64,000 nt of DNA, from contig NZ_JAAIMY010000016.1 of assembly GCF_013300825.1 (NCBI RefSeq), forward strand, positions 1-64,000. Reading direction: 5' to 3'. Of the stretch, positions 17,451 to 26,337 are shown one piece after another. How positions within the stretch are numbered: position 1 is the first letter of the stretch; each line of letters starts with the position of its first letter. The notes under the pieces were generated by a model. The model did not search any database and was not told the DNA's origin. It saw nothing but the letters and a program-made list of their open reading frames with translations. Made by a program: the position numbers and the translations under genes. This DNA is from Blautia wexlerae. GTDB taxonomy: Bacteria; Bacillota; Clostridia; Lachnospirales; Lachnospiraceae.

Positions 17451-17487
17451 CGGCAGGAAACGCTCCTTTCTGGAACACTTTCTGCCG
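17451..17487 (-). ncRNA. RNA hairpin in the metK leader with G-U pairs
   Basis: The minus-strand RNA can form a 16-pair stem with 12 Watson-Crick pairs, three G-U pairs and one A-C mismatch, closed by loop AGAAA. It ends about 32 bases before the metK ATG, and the loop runs into a GGAG sequence. The G-U pairs favour an RNA structure over a DNA-binding site. It is not followed by a U-tract, so it is not a terminator. Confidence 0.45.
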
Positions 17488-17502
17488 GATCTGGGTTATA
17501 AG

Positions 17503-17543
17503 TTGTCTCACATTCTGCACTTTTCTGGTACTTTCAGACACTT
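17503..17543 (-). repeat. Leader repeat, copy A, containing the 18-base motif
   Basis: 41 bases matching the copy at 17623-17663 at 35 positions, exactly 120 bases apart. Its minus strand contains GTGCAGAATGTGAGACAA (17520-17503), which also matches 31675-31692 beside the XRE regulator. CTTATAAC directly follows and could serve as a -10 region for metK. Confidence 0.6.
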
Positions 17544-17622
17544 TTTTCAACCTAAATACTACCAATGCACACCCTTCATAATCCCCCTGTTTTGAACACA
17601 TCCCTGCCCGTGCGGTCATTAT

Positions 17623-17663
17623 TTGTCTCATTTTCTGCACTTTTCGGGTACTTACGAACACTT
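17623..17663 (-). repeat. Leader repeat, copy B, containing the 18-base motif
   Basis: Partner of 17503-17543. The minus strand reads GTGCAGAAAATGAGACAA (17640-17623), followed by ATAATGAC. The upstream end overlaps the last codons of the sortase gene. Confidence 0.6.
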
Positions 17664-18467
17664 CTGACTCCACACTGCCCCGGAAACCGGCACCGCCAGG
17701 ACGATGTTCCTGGCACCGCTCCATTCATATGAACACGTGACGAGCGTCAAAACCTTATCGTATATACACTTCAGGTAATCATCCCCGGTTTCGAACACTT
17801 CCCTCTGCTTAGCTGCTTTTAAATATTCCTGCACTGCCTCCGCATCTGCGAGTTTCTGCTGGAATGGGAACAAATTCCTGTCTGCTTTCAGCACCGTGAC
17901 AATTCGGTATTCCTGAATGCTATCCTCTGTCTGAAGATAAGCAAAGGGATGCTCCTGATAGTACGTTTCATCTGCATATAAGTCCAGATTTCCGAACATT
18001 GCCCCACTGTTCATGTTGTGACCGTAAATGATAAGGTTCCGACTTTCAGACACTTTACAGTCTGCCTGTAAAAACAGGCTTCCGTTGATGTCATATTCCT
18101 TTTTGTAATTCCGTTTCAGGTAAAACTCCCCATTCTCCTGTTCGGACTGAAGCACCGGGTAATCAATCCCGGTATCCGGTATTGTCAGCCATCCCTGCAC
18201 ATCCGGGTATTGTTCCCGAAGAGAAACAAGGTCTACCGCAGCCACCGGGCATTTTCTTCCAGCTGGTTGGTCTTTCTTTTCAGAGCCTGAGGCTCCCGGA
18301 GCTTCCGGCTCCGGGAAATTCCCTTTCAGCTCTGCCATCAGCTTTTTGTTCTCCATTGGAAGATATACCATGTGGTAAATCAGAAACCCGGCACTTGTCA
18401 GCGTCACTGCAAGGCAGATGATCTTGAAAAACCTCTGTAAGATTCCTGTCTTTGGTTTTTTCTTCAT
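17652..18467 (-). CDS. Class B sortase
   Basis: 271 residues. An N-terminal membrane anchor (IICLAVTLTSAGFLIYHMVY) precedes the catalytic domain with His150 (IIYGHNM), Cys245 (TLVTC) and Arg253 (SGARNIV). WLTIPDTGIDYPVLQ is the usual class B entry strand. Sortases cut a C-terminal sorting motif and attach the protein to peptidoglycan. The only visible substrate is the giant adhesin one gene upstream, whose NPKTG motif fits class B preferences. It overlaps the GGCT-like gene by 4 bases. Confidence 0.92.
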   Translation of the reverse strand: MKKKPKTGILQRFFKIICLAVTLTSAGFLIYHMVYLPMENKKLMAELKGNFPEPEAPGASGSEKKDQPAGRKCPVAAVDLVSLREQYPDVQGWLTIPDTGIDYPVLQSEQENGEFYLKRNYKKEYDINGSLFLQADCKVSESRNLIIYGHNMNSGAMFGNLDLYADETYYQEHPFAYLQTEDSIQEYRIVTVLKADRNLFPFQQKLADAEAVQEYLKAAKQREVFETGDDYLKCIYDKVLTLVTCSYEWSGARNIVLAVPVSGAVWSQKCS

Positions 18468-18961
18468 CGTTCCTGTCCGGCTTTTCTCTGCTTCTTTGGC
18501 TGACTCTTCTGCGTCTTTCCCGGCACAGGCGGTTTCCTTGCTGCTTTCAGGATCGGCTCTGTCGGGATTTGGTTCTGTCTGCAGCCCTTTAAGATCCCAG
18601 TCAGGTACGACCGTCCGGGCGGATTAAAGTTCTGCATGTAATCTTTTGTCATGATATAGACAATGGCTTTGATCTCTCTTCCATCTTTGTTCTTGACAGT
18701 GATCTCCTGCTTGTCGTAAAAATCAGGATAGCCTTCATAAAGATCCAGGCTCTTTTCACAGTCCCCGGTCAGTGACCAGAGGACGCCGTCCACATGGCTT
18801 CCCTCTTCCGGGAAGATGGTGGCAAGGCCGCTTCCTGCGGCTGCAAAGGTCAGCCGATACCCCTCCAGGCGGACGATTTCTACCACCTCCGCCTTTGGGC
18901 ACCGATATGCCATCTGGTCCAGATCCATGTTGCTTCCATACGCAAAATATAATTGTTTCAG
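18464..18961 (-). CDS. Gamma-glutamylcyclotransferase-like (AIG2/GGCT) protein
   Basis: About 165 residues. LYFAYGSNMD is the phosphate/substrate loop, and LDLYEGYPDFYDK carries the catalytic Glu of the family, which releases 5-oxoproline from gamma-glutamyl amines. The C-terminus is a basic tail (KTQKSQPKKQRKAGQ). The nearest in-frame ATG lies 42 bases upstream inside the adhesin gene. A CTG at 18961, behind AGGGGGC and overlapping the adhesin stop, places the start exactly at the conserved fold, so I prefer it. GS-like amidoligases and GGCT genes are known to cluster, and the amidoligase is two genes upstream. Confidence 0.8.
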   Translation of the reverse strand: MKQLYFAYGSNMDLDQMAYRCPKAEVVEIVRLEGYRLTFAAAGSGLATIFPEEGSHVDGVLWSLTGDCEKSLDLYEGYPDFYDKQEITVKNKDGREIKAIVYIMTKDYMQNFNPPGRSYLTGILKGCRQNQIPTEPILKAARKPPVPGKTQKSQPKKQRKAGQER

Positions 18962-18962
18962 C

Positions 18963-21900
18963 CTATCTGCCCCCTTTTTTCTTCTTTCTTCTGGATGCCA
19001 CACCCATGCCGATCAGACCGCCTGCGGAAAGAATCAGGCACAGGGCCGGAATCCAGAGGTTGGTGTCATCGCCTGTTTTCGGGTTGCTTACAAACGGGGT
19101 ATCCTCCGGCAGCTTCTCGTTCGTCACTTTCTGGATGACTTCGATCACTGGAGTTTTGTCATCTACATAGGTAAATGTCACCTCATGTTTGGTCTCATCC
19201 AGCTGATAGCCCTCCGGTGCTTTGGTCTCAACCAGATAATAGGTGGCTGCCTTATCAAATTTGCCGTCCTTATAAGTTCCGATTGCAAGCAGTCCGCTGG
19301 TTGCATGGCCGTTTTCATCAGTGGTCAGGGTTTCTACCACTTTGCCATCCGCATCCCTCAGTTCAAATTCTGCATCTTTCAGTGCTGCTCCGGCATCCTT
19401 ATCTGTTTTCTCAATGATCAGGCGTCCCTTTGCGGTGTCATCTTTCATGGCTACCTTCTGGATCTCTGCGGTATCTGCCACCTCGAAGGTGATCTCCTCT
19501 GCAACGACATAACCGTTTGGAGCCTGCTCTTCTTTCAGGGTGTATTTACCAATCGGAAGTTTTTCGATATAATGCGGCTCTTTACCGGAAGTCCAGGTTT
19601 CTACGATGTTGCCATTTTCATCTGTGATGGTCAGTTTGGCTCCTTCGATCTCATTATCTCCGGTAATATCCGTTTTGCTGATCTTCACTTTGGTCACGTC
19701 ATCTTCCATTACCTGTTTCTGGATCTCCGCAGTATTCTCTACGGTGAATGTGATGCTTTCCGCAGTGGCATATCCATCGGCCGGCTTGTTTTCTGTCAGG
19801 GTGTAAGATTTTCCTACAACCAGTTCTTTGATGATGTGCGGCTCCTTGGTGGATGTCCATTCCTCAACAACAGCCCCGTTTTCATCCGTCAGCTGTAATC
19901 TGGCTCCCGGCAGTTCCTCGCCCGTGGTCAGATCGGTTTTGGAAAGCTCCACGGTTGTCGGCTCATCTTCAAATACAAATTCATAGGATGCTTCTGCTTC
20001 TTTATCCCCCTGGTACTCAAAAACAAATTCCTGCTCTTCTCCGGTGGTGACAAATCCATCCGGTGCATACAGCTCCTTCACATAATAGGTTCCGTCGATC
20101 GGCAGGTCTGCAATAAAGGAAATCTTTCCATCTGCATCTGTTGTTTTTAACTCGATCAGGGTATCTGCTTCCATCAGCACCTTTCCAGATGCGGACAGGA
20201 TGTCGTTTCTGGTGTACAGTCCAAAGATGCCGCCTTTTAATACACGGTCGGTATCCTTTTCTTTCTTCAGGACGTTCACTTTTACTTTCTGACGGTTGTT
20301 CTGCCAGTCCTCATCGTATACGACAACCGGGGTATCCTGGTCACGGTAGGAAAGATCTACATATCGTGGTTTTTCATCCAGCACATAACCATATGCTGTG
20401 CCCACCTCTTTGACATAGTATTTTCCAACCGGAAGGTCAGATACTTCTGCAACACCGTTTGCATCAGTAGTCACGGTTGCCACCAGCTCGTCCTTAGCAT
20501 AATAATCCGGGCTTACACCATCGGCTGCTTTGATATCCTCTGCAGTGTAAATCTCAAAGGTAACGTCTGACAGGCTTCCTGTGATGTACTCAAACAGATG
20601 CTCTACAACGCCTTTGACATTGTCCAGCAGGGTGATCTTATCAAGGAATTCACCCTTCTTGTTTACGATCAGCAGGGCTTTCGGCACATCGTCTTTCATT
20701 TCCACTTTCTGTACTTTTGCGGTATCCTGAACGGTGAATTCCACATCCGTGGTCTTTAAATAACCAAGCGGTGCAAGAGATTCACGGAGGGTATAAGTTT
20801 TTCCAACGGTCAGGTATTTGATCACATGAGGCTCATCCTTTACGGAAGTCCAGCTGTCGATCACATTTCCATCCTTGTCCAGAACAGAAAGGGATGCCCC
20901 GTTCAGCTCTACGCCTGTGGTCAGGTCGGATTTTGTCACCTCGATGGTGGTCGGCTGGTTCTTCTTCACAGATTTCAGCTTGATGGTCGGAATGTCCTGC
21001 CCCTGATAGGTGGCATCAAATTCCAGTATCTCGTCAGAAGATACAAAACCATCCGGTGCAGAAATTTCTTTCACATAATAAGTTCCAAGCGGCAGGTCCA
21101 GGGTGAAGTGTGCCTGTCCTTTTTCATCGCTTGTGATCTCCTGTAATAAGGTATCTGCTTTCACAATAATCTTGTCACCGGATTTGATCTCGTTCTTATT
21201 GTAAAGACCGAATGTAGCTCCAGCTACCGTGCTTCCTGTTTCTGCATCCTGTTTTTCCACGGTGATGCTTACTTTCTGGCGTTCATTGGTAAAAGTCACT
21301 TCTTCGTCTACGACTGGGGTATCCTGTCCGGCATAGGTAAAAGTTACTTCTTCGCCTTTGGCATTCCAGGTGTAGCCCTCCGGCGTTTTTTTCTCTTCTA
21401 CACGGTATTTGCCGAGCGGAAGGTTCTCTACTACGGCACTTCCGGTTTCATCGGTTGTCACCGTTGCCACCAGTGTGTCTTTGGCATATTCCAGATAACG
21501 GTTGCCGTTCTCATCTTTCTGATGGTCTGCGGTATAGATATCTTCTGCGGCATAAACCTCAAACACGGCTCCTGCAAGGCTGGCTTCCTCGTGGATGAAA
21601 TCCTTGTCAAAACCTTTGACTACTTCTCCTTCCTTGTGGATGGTCAGTCTGCCTTTTGCCGGGTGGTTCTCGAATTCCACCTCGATGATCAGGTCACCGC
21701 TGACCGGATCTTCCTGGTATGCAGTATCGCTGTCTACCTTGATTTCCACGGTATTGGCACTGTGGGTGTATCCATCCGGTGCAGTCACTTCTTCGATGCG
21801 GTAATTTCCACAAGCCAGATTCTGTGGCAGGATCAGGTATCCATTCTCATCCGTAAAATAAGATTTATGTACCATAGTAGATGGGTAGGTGGTCACCTGT

Positions 21901-24900
21901 TCCACATATTTCTTGTTATCCAGATCGTATACTTTAAACTCAGTATTCGGAACCAGGACAGATTTCTTTGTCTCGTCATCTTTTTTGACGATCTTTAATT
22001 TTGCTTCAAACTCTTCGTCCAGAAGCACACGCCATACCTGCGGCTGATCCGGATTGTTTTCCGAGATCACAACCTTAAAGTCATCGACTGGTTTGAAGTT
22101 GTGCGGTGTGGTGGTCTCCCTTACAATGTAGGTTCCGTATGCAAGCGGAATGGAGCATGCATATCCACGCTCATCCGTGAACATTTCTGTCTGTCCGTCT
22201 GCGGTCAGTACAACCGGAGTTGCAGATGCAAAGTCATAGGAACCGTCCTTATTTTTCTTCAGGCTGCTCTCCAGATATGCACTGAATCCCACACCTTTTA
22301 ACAGATCGGCATCGGTCTTACCATTGTTGGCTGCTTTAATGACCTGGAACGGCTGTTTGATCACATCTTCCAGAGAAGTTGCGGTACGTTCTACCGTCTG
22401 AACCAGATCTCCCTCGTCATTACACTCCAGATCATGTTCTTCCGGGTCTGCCAGATATCCAACAGGCGGCGTCAATTCTTTCACGTAATACTTTCCGAGA
22501 TAGAGGTCTGCGATTTCTGCATTTCCCTCTGTATCCGTAGTCAGGGTTGCAATCTGCGTTCCTGCCGGGTAAAGGACACCTGTCTGTCCATCCGGATGAA
22601 CGATATCCTCACGGGCATACAGTCCGTAAACCGCACCCTCAAGGGTTGCATCTCCCTGTGCGGTCTTTCCGGTTTCGGAATCCTCTTTTACCAGTTTGAT
22701 CTTCGCATTGACACGCTCGTTCTGGAACGTGTGGCTGAAAGAAACGGTTGCCTCTTTGTCTGTGGTGTACTGGAACGTAAAAGAGTACACATCCTCACTG
22801 TTTCTGGTATATCCGGCCGGTGCAGAAACCTCTTTCATGTAGTAGCTGTTAGCGATCGGCAGGTCTGCCTGATATACGGCTTTTCCGTCTGTTCCGGTCA
22901 CTACCTTCTCAATGAGGGTATCTTTTTTGACCACAACGGTTCCGTCCGCTGCTTTGATGTCGTTTCCGGCATACAGGCCATAAGTGCCGCCCGGAAGGTA
23001 TTTCCTGGTTTCCTTATCCTGTTTGTATACGCTTACGCTTGCTTTTTGGCGGTCATTTTTGAATGTCACGCTTCCCATGACCTTCTCCACATTGCTTCCG
23101 GCATAGGAAAGGGTGATTTCCTGGCTTTCGCCTGTGCATACCAGATTTTGTGGTGCCTGCATTTCTTTTACCACATATTTTCCCAGATATAGATTATCCA
23201 GTGTGACACTTCCGTCATCCCCGGTAGTAAGTCCGGCTTTGACCAGTGCGTCTTTTTTATAAATGACGGTTCCGTCTGCGGATACAATATCCGCTGCGGC
23301 ATAAACATTGTAAACCGCACTCTTCTGTTTCTGCTCGGTATAAACAAAGGAAACACCATCATCAGTTACCTTTGCTCCGGTCAGGACTTCTCCTAATTTA
23401 TAAACAGTCAGGCTTGCCATCTGCTCTGCATCGGTAACGGTTTGTTTTACAGTATCTCCGATGACCAGTTTCACATCGTAGGCTTTGGTATCCAGCAGAT
23501 ATCCGTTTGGTACGGAGATCTCTTTCAGGTATACGGTATCCTGTGTTTTGGTGATCGTAACGCTGGAAGCTCCGTTGGCATCTGTGGCCGGCATCTTTGT
23601 GATCAAGTTCTTTCCATCCTTGTCACTGTAAACGCCATAAACTGCACCTGCGATGGCTTTGTTGCTCTTGCGGTCCTTCTTTACGATCTCTAGAGTTGCC
23701 TGTTTTACCCATGACACTTTAAAATCTACATACTTCTCATCGGTCACGCCCTCGCCAAATACCAGGGCAAGGTCCTGTGTCTCGCTTCCGGTTGTGATCT
23801 TGTAAGCGGAATAGTCTTTGATGATGCTTCCCTTCATGGTAACAGACCATTCCCCTTTGACATCCACTGCCTGTGTCAGCGGTGCAGATAAGTAGAATTT
23901 GGTACCGCCGCAGATCTCCACGGATGCACCTGCACTGCTTGTTTTTCCCGTTGTCACATTATGCAGTTTGACACCGGAAGGCAGTTTCATGGTGATGGTC
24001 TGCAGTTCGGATGCCTTAAAGGTGATCTCTTCTGTTCTCTGGCTGTTGCCGCTGATATATGCGGTAACATCTGCATTGGAGAAACTCATGTCCACTTCCG
24101 GTATCTCCGGCTGGCTCATGCAATAATTGTAGAGTTCCATTGCCAGAGCCTGTCCGGTTGCATTCGTACCGGAAAAAGCGTCACTACTGTTATTGGCATA
24201 AGACGCAGCCAGATGGACAATGATAAACTGTTTTCCAGCGGAAAAATCAGGATGTTTCTCTGAGAAAAATCCATTTTCGCCGGATGCTTTTGTGCCGTAG
24301 TAGCATACTTTTGCCAGTGCTTTGCTGTCACCCAGTTTGGTGATCTTATAAACACCATCCCCAGGTCCTGCTTTTGACGGCTGCACACAGTAGGCAGTTG
24401 CAGACACGTTTCCAAATTTTACGATATATTTATAGGTTACATAAGAACCCAGACCGTAGTCTGCATAATAGTATGCAGTCCCTCTTGTCACATCTACATC
24501 CTGTGTTGCTCTTGTACTGGTATTGACTGCGGTGAAAGAAACGGTTTCCCCATCTTCCATTGCCATAAGGTCAATATCCTGTTCCCCTGCCTGCTCCAGA
24601 ACATCGCTGAGTGTCAGCCCGGATTCTTTATCGGTTGTATTTTCTGTTTCGGCTTCCTCTAATGCGGCATCAAACTCAGATTCAGAAAGTCCACCCTGAA
24701 ATTCGGGTTCTGTTTCTTCCGGTTCTTCTGTTTCAGATTCAGCTGTCTCCGGCTCAACAATTTCTGTCTCTACAGGCACTGTCTCAGTTTCTTCCTGCGA
24801 GGCAGCTTCCTCATCATCAGAACCTGTATCCTCTTCGGTAACTGCCTGTTCTGTCTGCGGTTCACTCTGAGCTGCTGTCACAGGCTCTTTTACGATCAGG

Positions 24901-25292
24901 TTTCTCCCAATCTGATAAACCGGGTGGTTCTGGTTGACTGGCTCCACATAATAAACGGCATGGTAAATGTCTGCATGGCTGGTGCTGAAGTTCTCCCCGG
25001 CGTCATTCTCTGCTTTCTGGAATGTCACTTTGACTTTGCTTTCGTCCTTGATTTCCAAATTTGTAAAATCCGTGGAAACATCAAAGTCCTGTCCGACTTC
25101 CAGCTCCAGATCGGTGGCTTTTACCACTTCATTTTCATCCAGCTGATCCTTTACGGATTCATACGCTGGCGGTTCCGCCGCTTTCGGCTCTTCCGAAGCA
25201 TACACCGTCAGCGGTGAAATGACCGTGGATAAGATGGTGACTGCCGCCATCACCCCTGAAAGGATTCGCCTGAATCGATATTTACTCTTCAT
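18963..25292 (-). CDS. Giant thioester/Cna-B (SpaA-type) surface adhesin
   Basis: 2109 residues from the ATG at 25292 (AGAGGT seven bases upstream). A signal peptide ends near TVYASEEP (about residue 32). An acidic Glu/Thr-rich linker spans about 160-220. A thioester-type domain has Cys302 (TAYCVQP) and a possible partner Gln355 (GKQFIIVH). About fourteen Cna-B/SpaA repeats follow, each starting like K-V-K and ending E-x-x-A-P-x-G-Y; the Lys and Glu form self-made isopeptide bonds in this family. The end is an NPKTG sorting motif (about 2070-2074), a membrane helix and RRKKKKGGR. It is probably wall-anchored by the adjacent sortase; the ligand is unknown. Confidence 0.93.
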   Translation of the reverse strand: MKSKYRFRRILSGVMAAVTILSTVISPLTVYASEEPKAAEPPAYESVKDQLDENEVVKATDLELEVGQDFDVSTDFTNLEIKDESKVKVTFQKAENDAGENFSTSHADIYHAVYYVEPVNQNHPVYQIGRNLIVKEPVTAAQSEPQTEQAVTEEDTGSDDEEAASQEETETVPVETEIVEPETAESETEEPEETEPEFQGGLSESEFDAALEEAETENTTDKESGLTLSDVLEQAGEQDIDLMAMEDGETVSFTAVNTSTRATQDVDVTRGTAYYYADYGLGSYVTYKYIVKFGNVSATAYCVQPSKAGPGDGVYKITKLGDSKALAKVCYYGTKASGENGFFSEKHPDFSAGKQFIIVHLAASYANNSSDAFSGTNATGQALAMELYNYCMSQPEIPEVDMSFSNADVTAYISGNSQRTEEITFKASELQTITMKLPSGVKLHNVTTGKTSSAGASVEICGGTKFYLSAPLTQAVDVKGEWSVTMKGSIIKDYSAYKITTGSETQDLALVFGEGVTDEKYVDFKVSWVKQATLEIVKKDRKSNKAIAGAVYGVYSDKDGKNLITKMPATDANGASSVTITKTQDTVYLKEISVPNGYLLDTKAYDVKLVIGDTVKQTVTDAEQMASLTVYKLGEVLTGAKVTDDGVSFVYTEQKQKSAVYNVYAAADIVSADGTVIYKKDALVKAGLTTGDDGSVTLDNLYLGKYVVKEMQAPQNLVCTGESQEITLSYAGSNVEKVMGSVTFKNDRQKASVSVYKQDKETRKYLPGGTYGLYAGNDIKAADGTVVVKKDTLIEKVVTGTDGKAVYQADLPIANSYYMKEVSAPAGYTRNSEDVYSFTFQYTTDKEATVSFSHTFQNERVNAKIKLVKEDSETGKTAQGDATLEGAVYGLYAREDIVHPDGQTGVLYPAGTQIATLTTDTEGNAEIADLYLGKYYVKELTPPVGYLADPEEHDLECNDEGDLVQTVERTATSLEDVIKQPFQVIKAANNGKTDADLLKGVGFSAYLESSLKKNKDGSYDFASATPVVLTADGQTEMFTDERGYACSIPLAYGTYIVRETTTPHNFKPVDDFKVVISENNPDQPQVWRVLLDEEFEAKLKIVKKDDETKKSVLVPNTEFKVYDLDNKKYVEQVTTYPSTMVHKSYFTDENGYLILPQNLACGNYRIEEVTAPDGYTHSANTVEIKVDSDTAYQEDPVSGDLIIEVEFENHPAKGRLTIHKEGEVVKGFDKDFIHEEASLAGAVFEVYAAEDIYTADHQKDENGNRYLEYAKDTLVATVTTDETGSAVVENLPLGKYRVEEKKTPEGYTWNAKGEEVTFTYAGQDTPVVDEEVTFTNERQKVSITVEKQDAETGSTVAGATFGLYNKNEIKSGDKIIVKADTLLQEITSDEKGQAHFTLDLPLGTYYVKEISAPDGFVSSDEILEFDATYQGQDIPTIKLKSVKKNQPTTIEVTKSDLTTGVELNGASLSVLDKDGNVIDSWTSVKDEPHVIKYLTVGKTYTLRESLAPLGYLKTTDVEFTVQDTAKVQKVEMKDDVPKALLIVNKKGEFLDKITLLDNVKGVVEHLFEYITGSLSDVTFEIYTAEDIKAADGVSPDYYAKDELVATVTTDANGVAEVSDLPVGKYYVKEVGTAYGYVLDEKPRYVDLSYRDQDTPVVVYDEDWQNNRQKVKVNVLKKEKDTDRVLKGGIFGLYTRNDILSASGKVLMEADTLIELKTTDADGKISFIADLPIDGTYYVKELYAPDGFVTTGEEQEFVFEYQGDKEAEASYEFVFEDEPTTVELSKTDLTTGEELPGARLQLTDENGAVVEEWTSTKEPHIIKELVVGKSYTLTENKPADGYATAESITFTVENTAEIQKQVMEDDVTKVKISKTDITGDNEIEGAKLTITDENGNIVETWTSGKEPHYIEKLPIGKYTLKEEQAPNGYVVAEEITFEVADTAEIQKVAMKDDTAKGRLIIEKTDKDAGAALKDAEFELRDADGKVVETLTTDENGHATSGLLAIGTYKDGKFDKAATYYLVETKAPEGYQLDETKHEVTFTYVDDKTPVIEVIQKVTNEKLPEDTPFVSNPKTGDDTNLWIPALCLILSAGGLIGMGVASRRKKKKGGR

Positions 25293-25377
25293 GTTTTCTA
25301 CCTCTTTCTTCTTTTTCTTCATTTTGCATAAGAACAGCCGGATGTTTCCACCCGGCCTGTCTGTTCTCATTATTCTG

Positions 25378-26337
25378 TTATCTCGCATCATCTGTCCGTC
25401 TTGGATTCTGCAGACAGGCATAGGTACTTTTGTCATACCGCCATGCCTTATCCCCGTCCAGATTGGCAAGTAGATGCTTCCGTACATTTTTGTATTCGTC
25501 CCCGATCAATCCGAGGCGGAGCAGAAAGGTGCGGAACGTAAATGCCGGGTTATCCCCGATCTCCGTCTTTTTTGCATGGGTACAAGATTGGTTGATCGCC
25601 TGTGCGGATATGGCAAGTGCCAGTGTGATATTCGACCGGACTTTTCCTGCATGGAGGGTGCTTTCAAAACAACGCCATTCCAGTGTTCCCTTGGAAAAAA
25701 CAGCATGTAGGTTTAAGGCATAATACCTTGTCCAGTTGTAATGCTCGGAGCTTCCGTCATTTCCCTCATACCATGCCCTTTTGAATTTTTCCATCGTGAT
25801 GGTGCTGTTTGGCATCCGGCGGATCTTCTCCAATACCATAGGACGGACTTTCTGGCAATACTCATCTTCCCTTCTCGTCTGTACATTTAAGGCTTTGAAC
25901 AGAATATCCTCTTTGCAGTACATGATCGTCAGTGCATTTTTCAGACTCCTTGGTGTATGATTGGATGCGTCCACATGGACATGCATGCCACAGGATGAAT
26001 TGACAAAAGCACCTGCGTTTTTGACACACCGCACCACTTCCTGGAGTTTTCCCATTTCCGAATATTCCAATTTCGGGGATACCATTTCTGTCGAATAATC
26101 TCCATCGGCATCTATTACAGTACCATTTGCCAGCCTTTCACAGTCGATACTGCTGTCTCTTGAAAATTTCCACGTTTTTCCATCTGAATCTTTTACACAC
26201 CAGGAATCGTAAGAACGGATATGATATGGCTCTGTTCCGAACATTCTTCCAATCGCAACAGCCGCATCATAGCGGCTGATACCTGTCATCTCAATCTCTG
26301 TACCAAAATACTGGTCTTTTAGGTCGATCTGCTTCAC
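25378..26337 (-). CDS. GS-like amidoligase
   Basis: 319 residues. YFGTEIEMTGISR (metal-binding Glu pair), GMHVHVDASNH and LEWRCFESTLHAGKV (Arg) are the signature of the amidoligase family with the glutamine synthetase/carboxylate-amine ligase fold, which joins a carboxyl to an amine using ATP. Members are proposed to make or modify peptides. The ATG overlaps the stop of the upstream methylase by 4 bases, and the adhesin starts 85 bases downstream. The substrate is unknown. Confidence 0.85.
   Translation of the reverse strand: MKQIDLKDQYFGTEIEMTGISRYDAAVAIGRMFGTEPYHIRSYDSWCVKDSDGKTWKFSRDSSIDCERLANGTVIDADGDYSTEMVSPKLEYSEMGKLQEVVRCVKNAGAFVNSSCGMHVHVDASNHTPRSLKNALTIMYCKEDILFKALNVQTRREDEYCQKVRPMVLEKIRRMPNSTITMEKFKRAWYEGNDGSSEHYNWTRYYALNLHAVFSKGTLEWRCFESTLHAGKVRSNITLALAISAQAINQSCTHAKKTEIGDNPAFTFRTFLLRLGLIGDEYKNVRKHLLANLDGDKAWRYDKSTYACLQNPRRTDDAR

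Noticed and set aside
17419-17651. SAM riboswitch upstream of metK
   Set aside because: The leader lacks S-box, SAM-II and SMK consensus segments; only the simple hairpin and the 41-base repeats are seen.
17419-17724. N-terminal extension of metK into a 488-residue protein
   Set aside because: The added residues come from the leader repeats and show no MetK sequence; the 386-residue start has a ribosome site and normal length.
18816-19898. Long plus-strand frames inside the adhesin gene (also 22434-23192)
   Set aside because: They are shadows of the regular codon pattern of the Cna-B repeats; the minus-strand frame explains all conservation.
18963-25292. CRISPR-like or tandem DNA repeats
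   Set aside because: The repeats are protein-domain repeats of 70-110 codons with low nucleotide identity, not short direct repeats with spacers. No CRISPR array is visible anywhere in the window.
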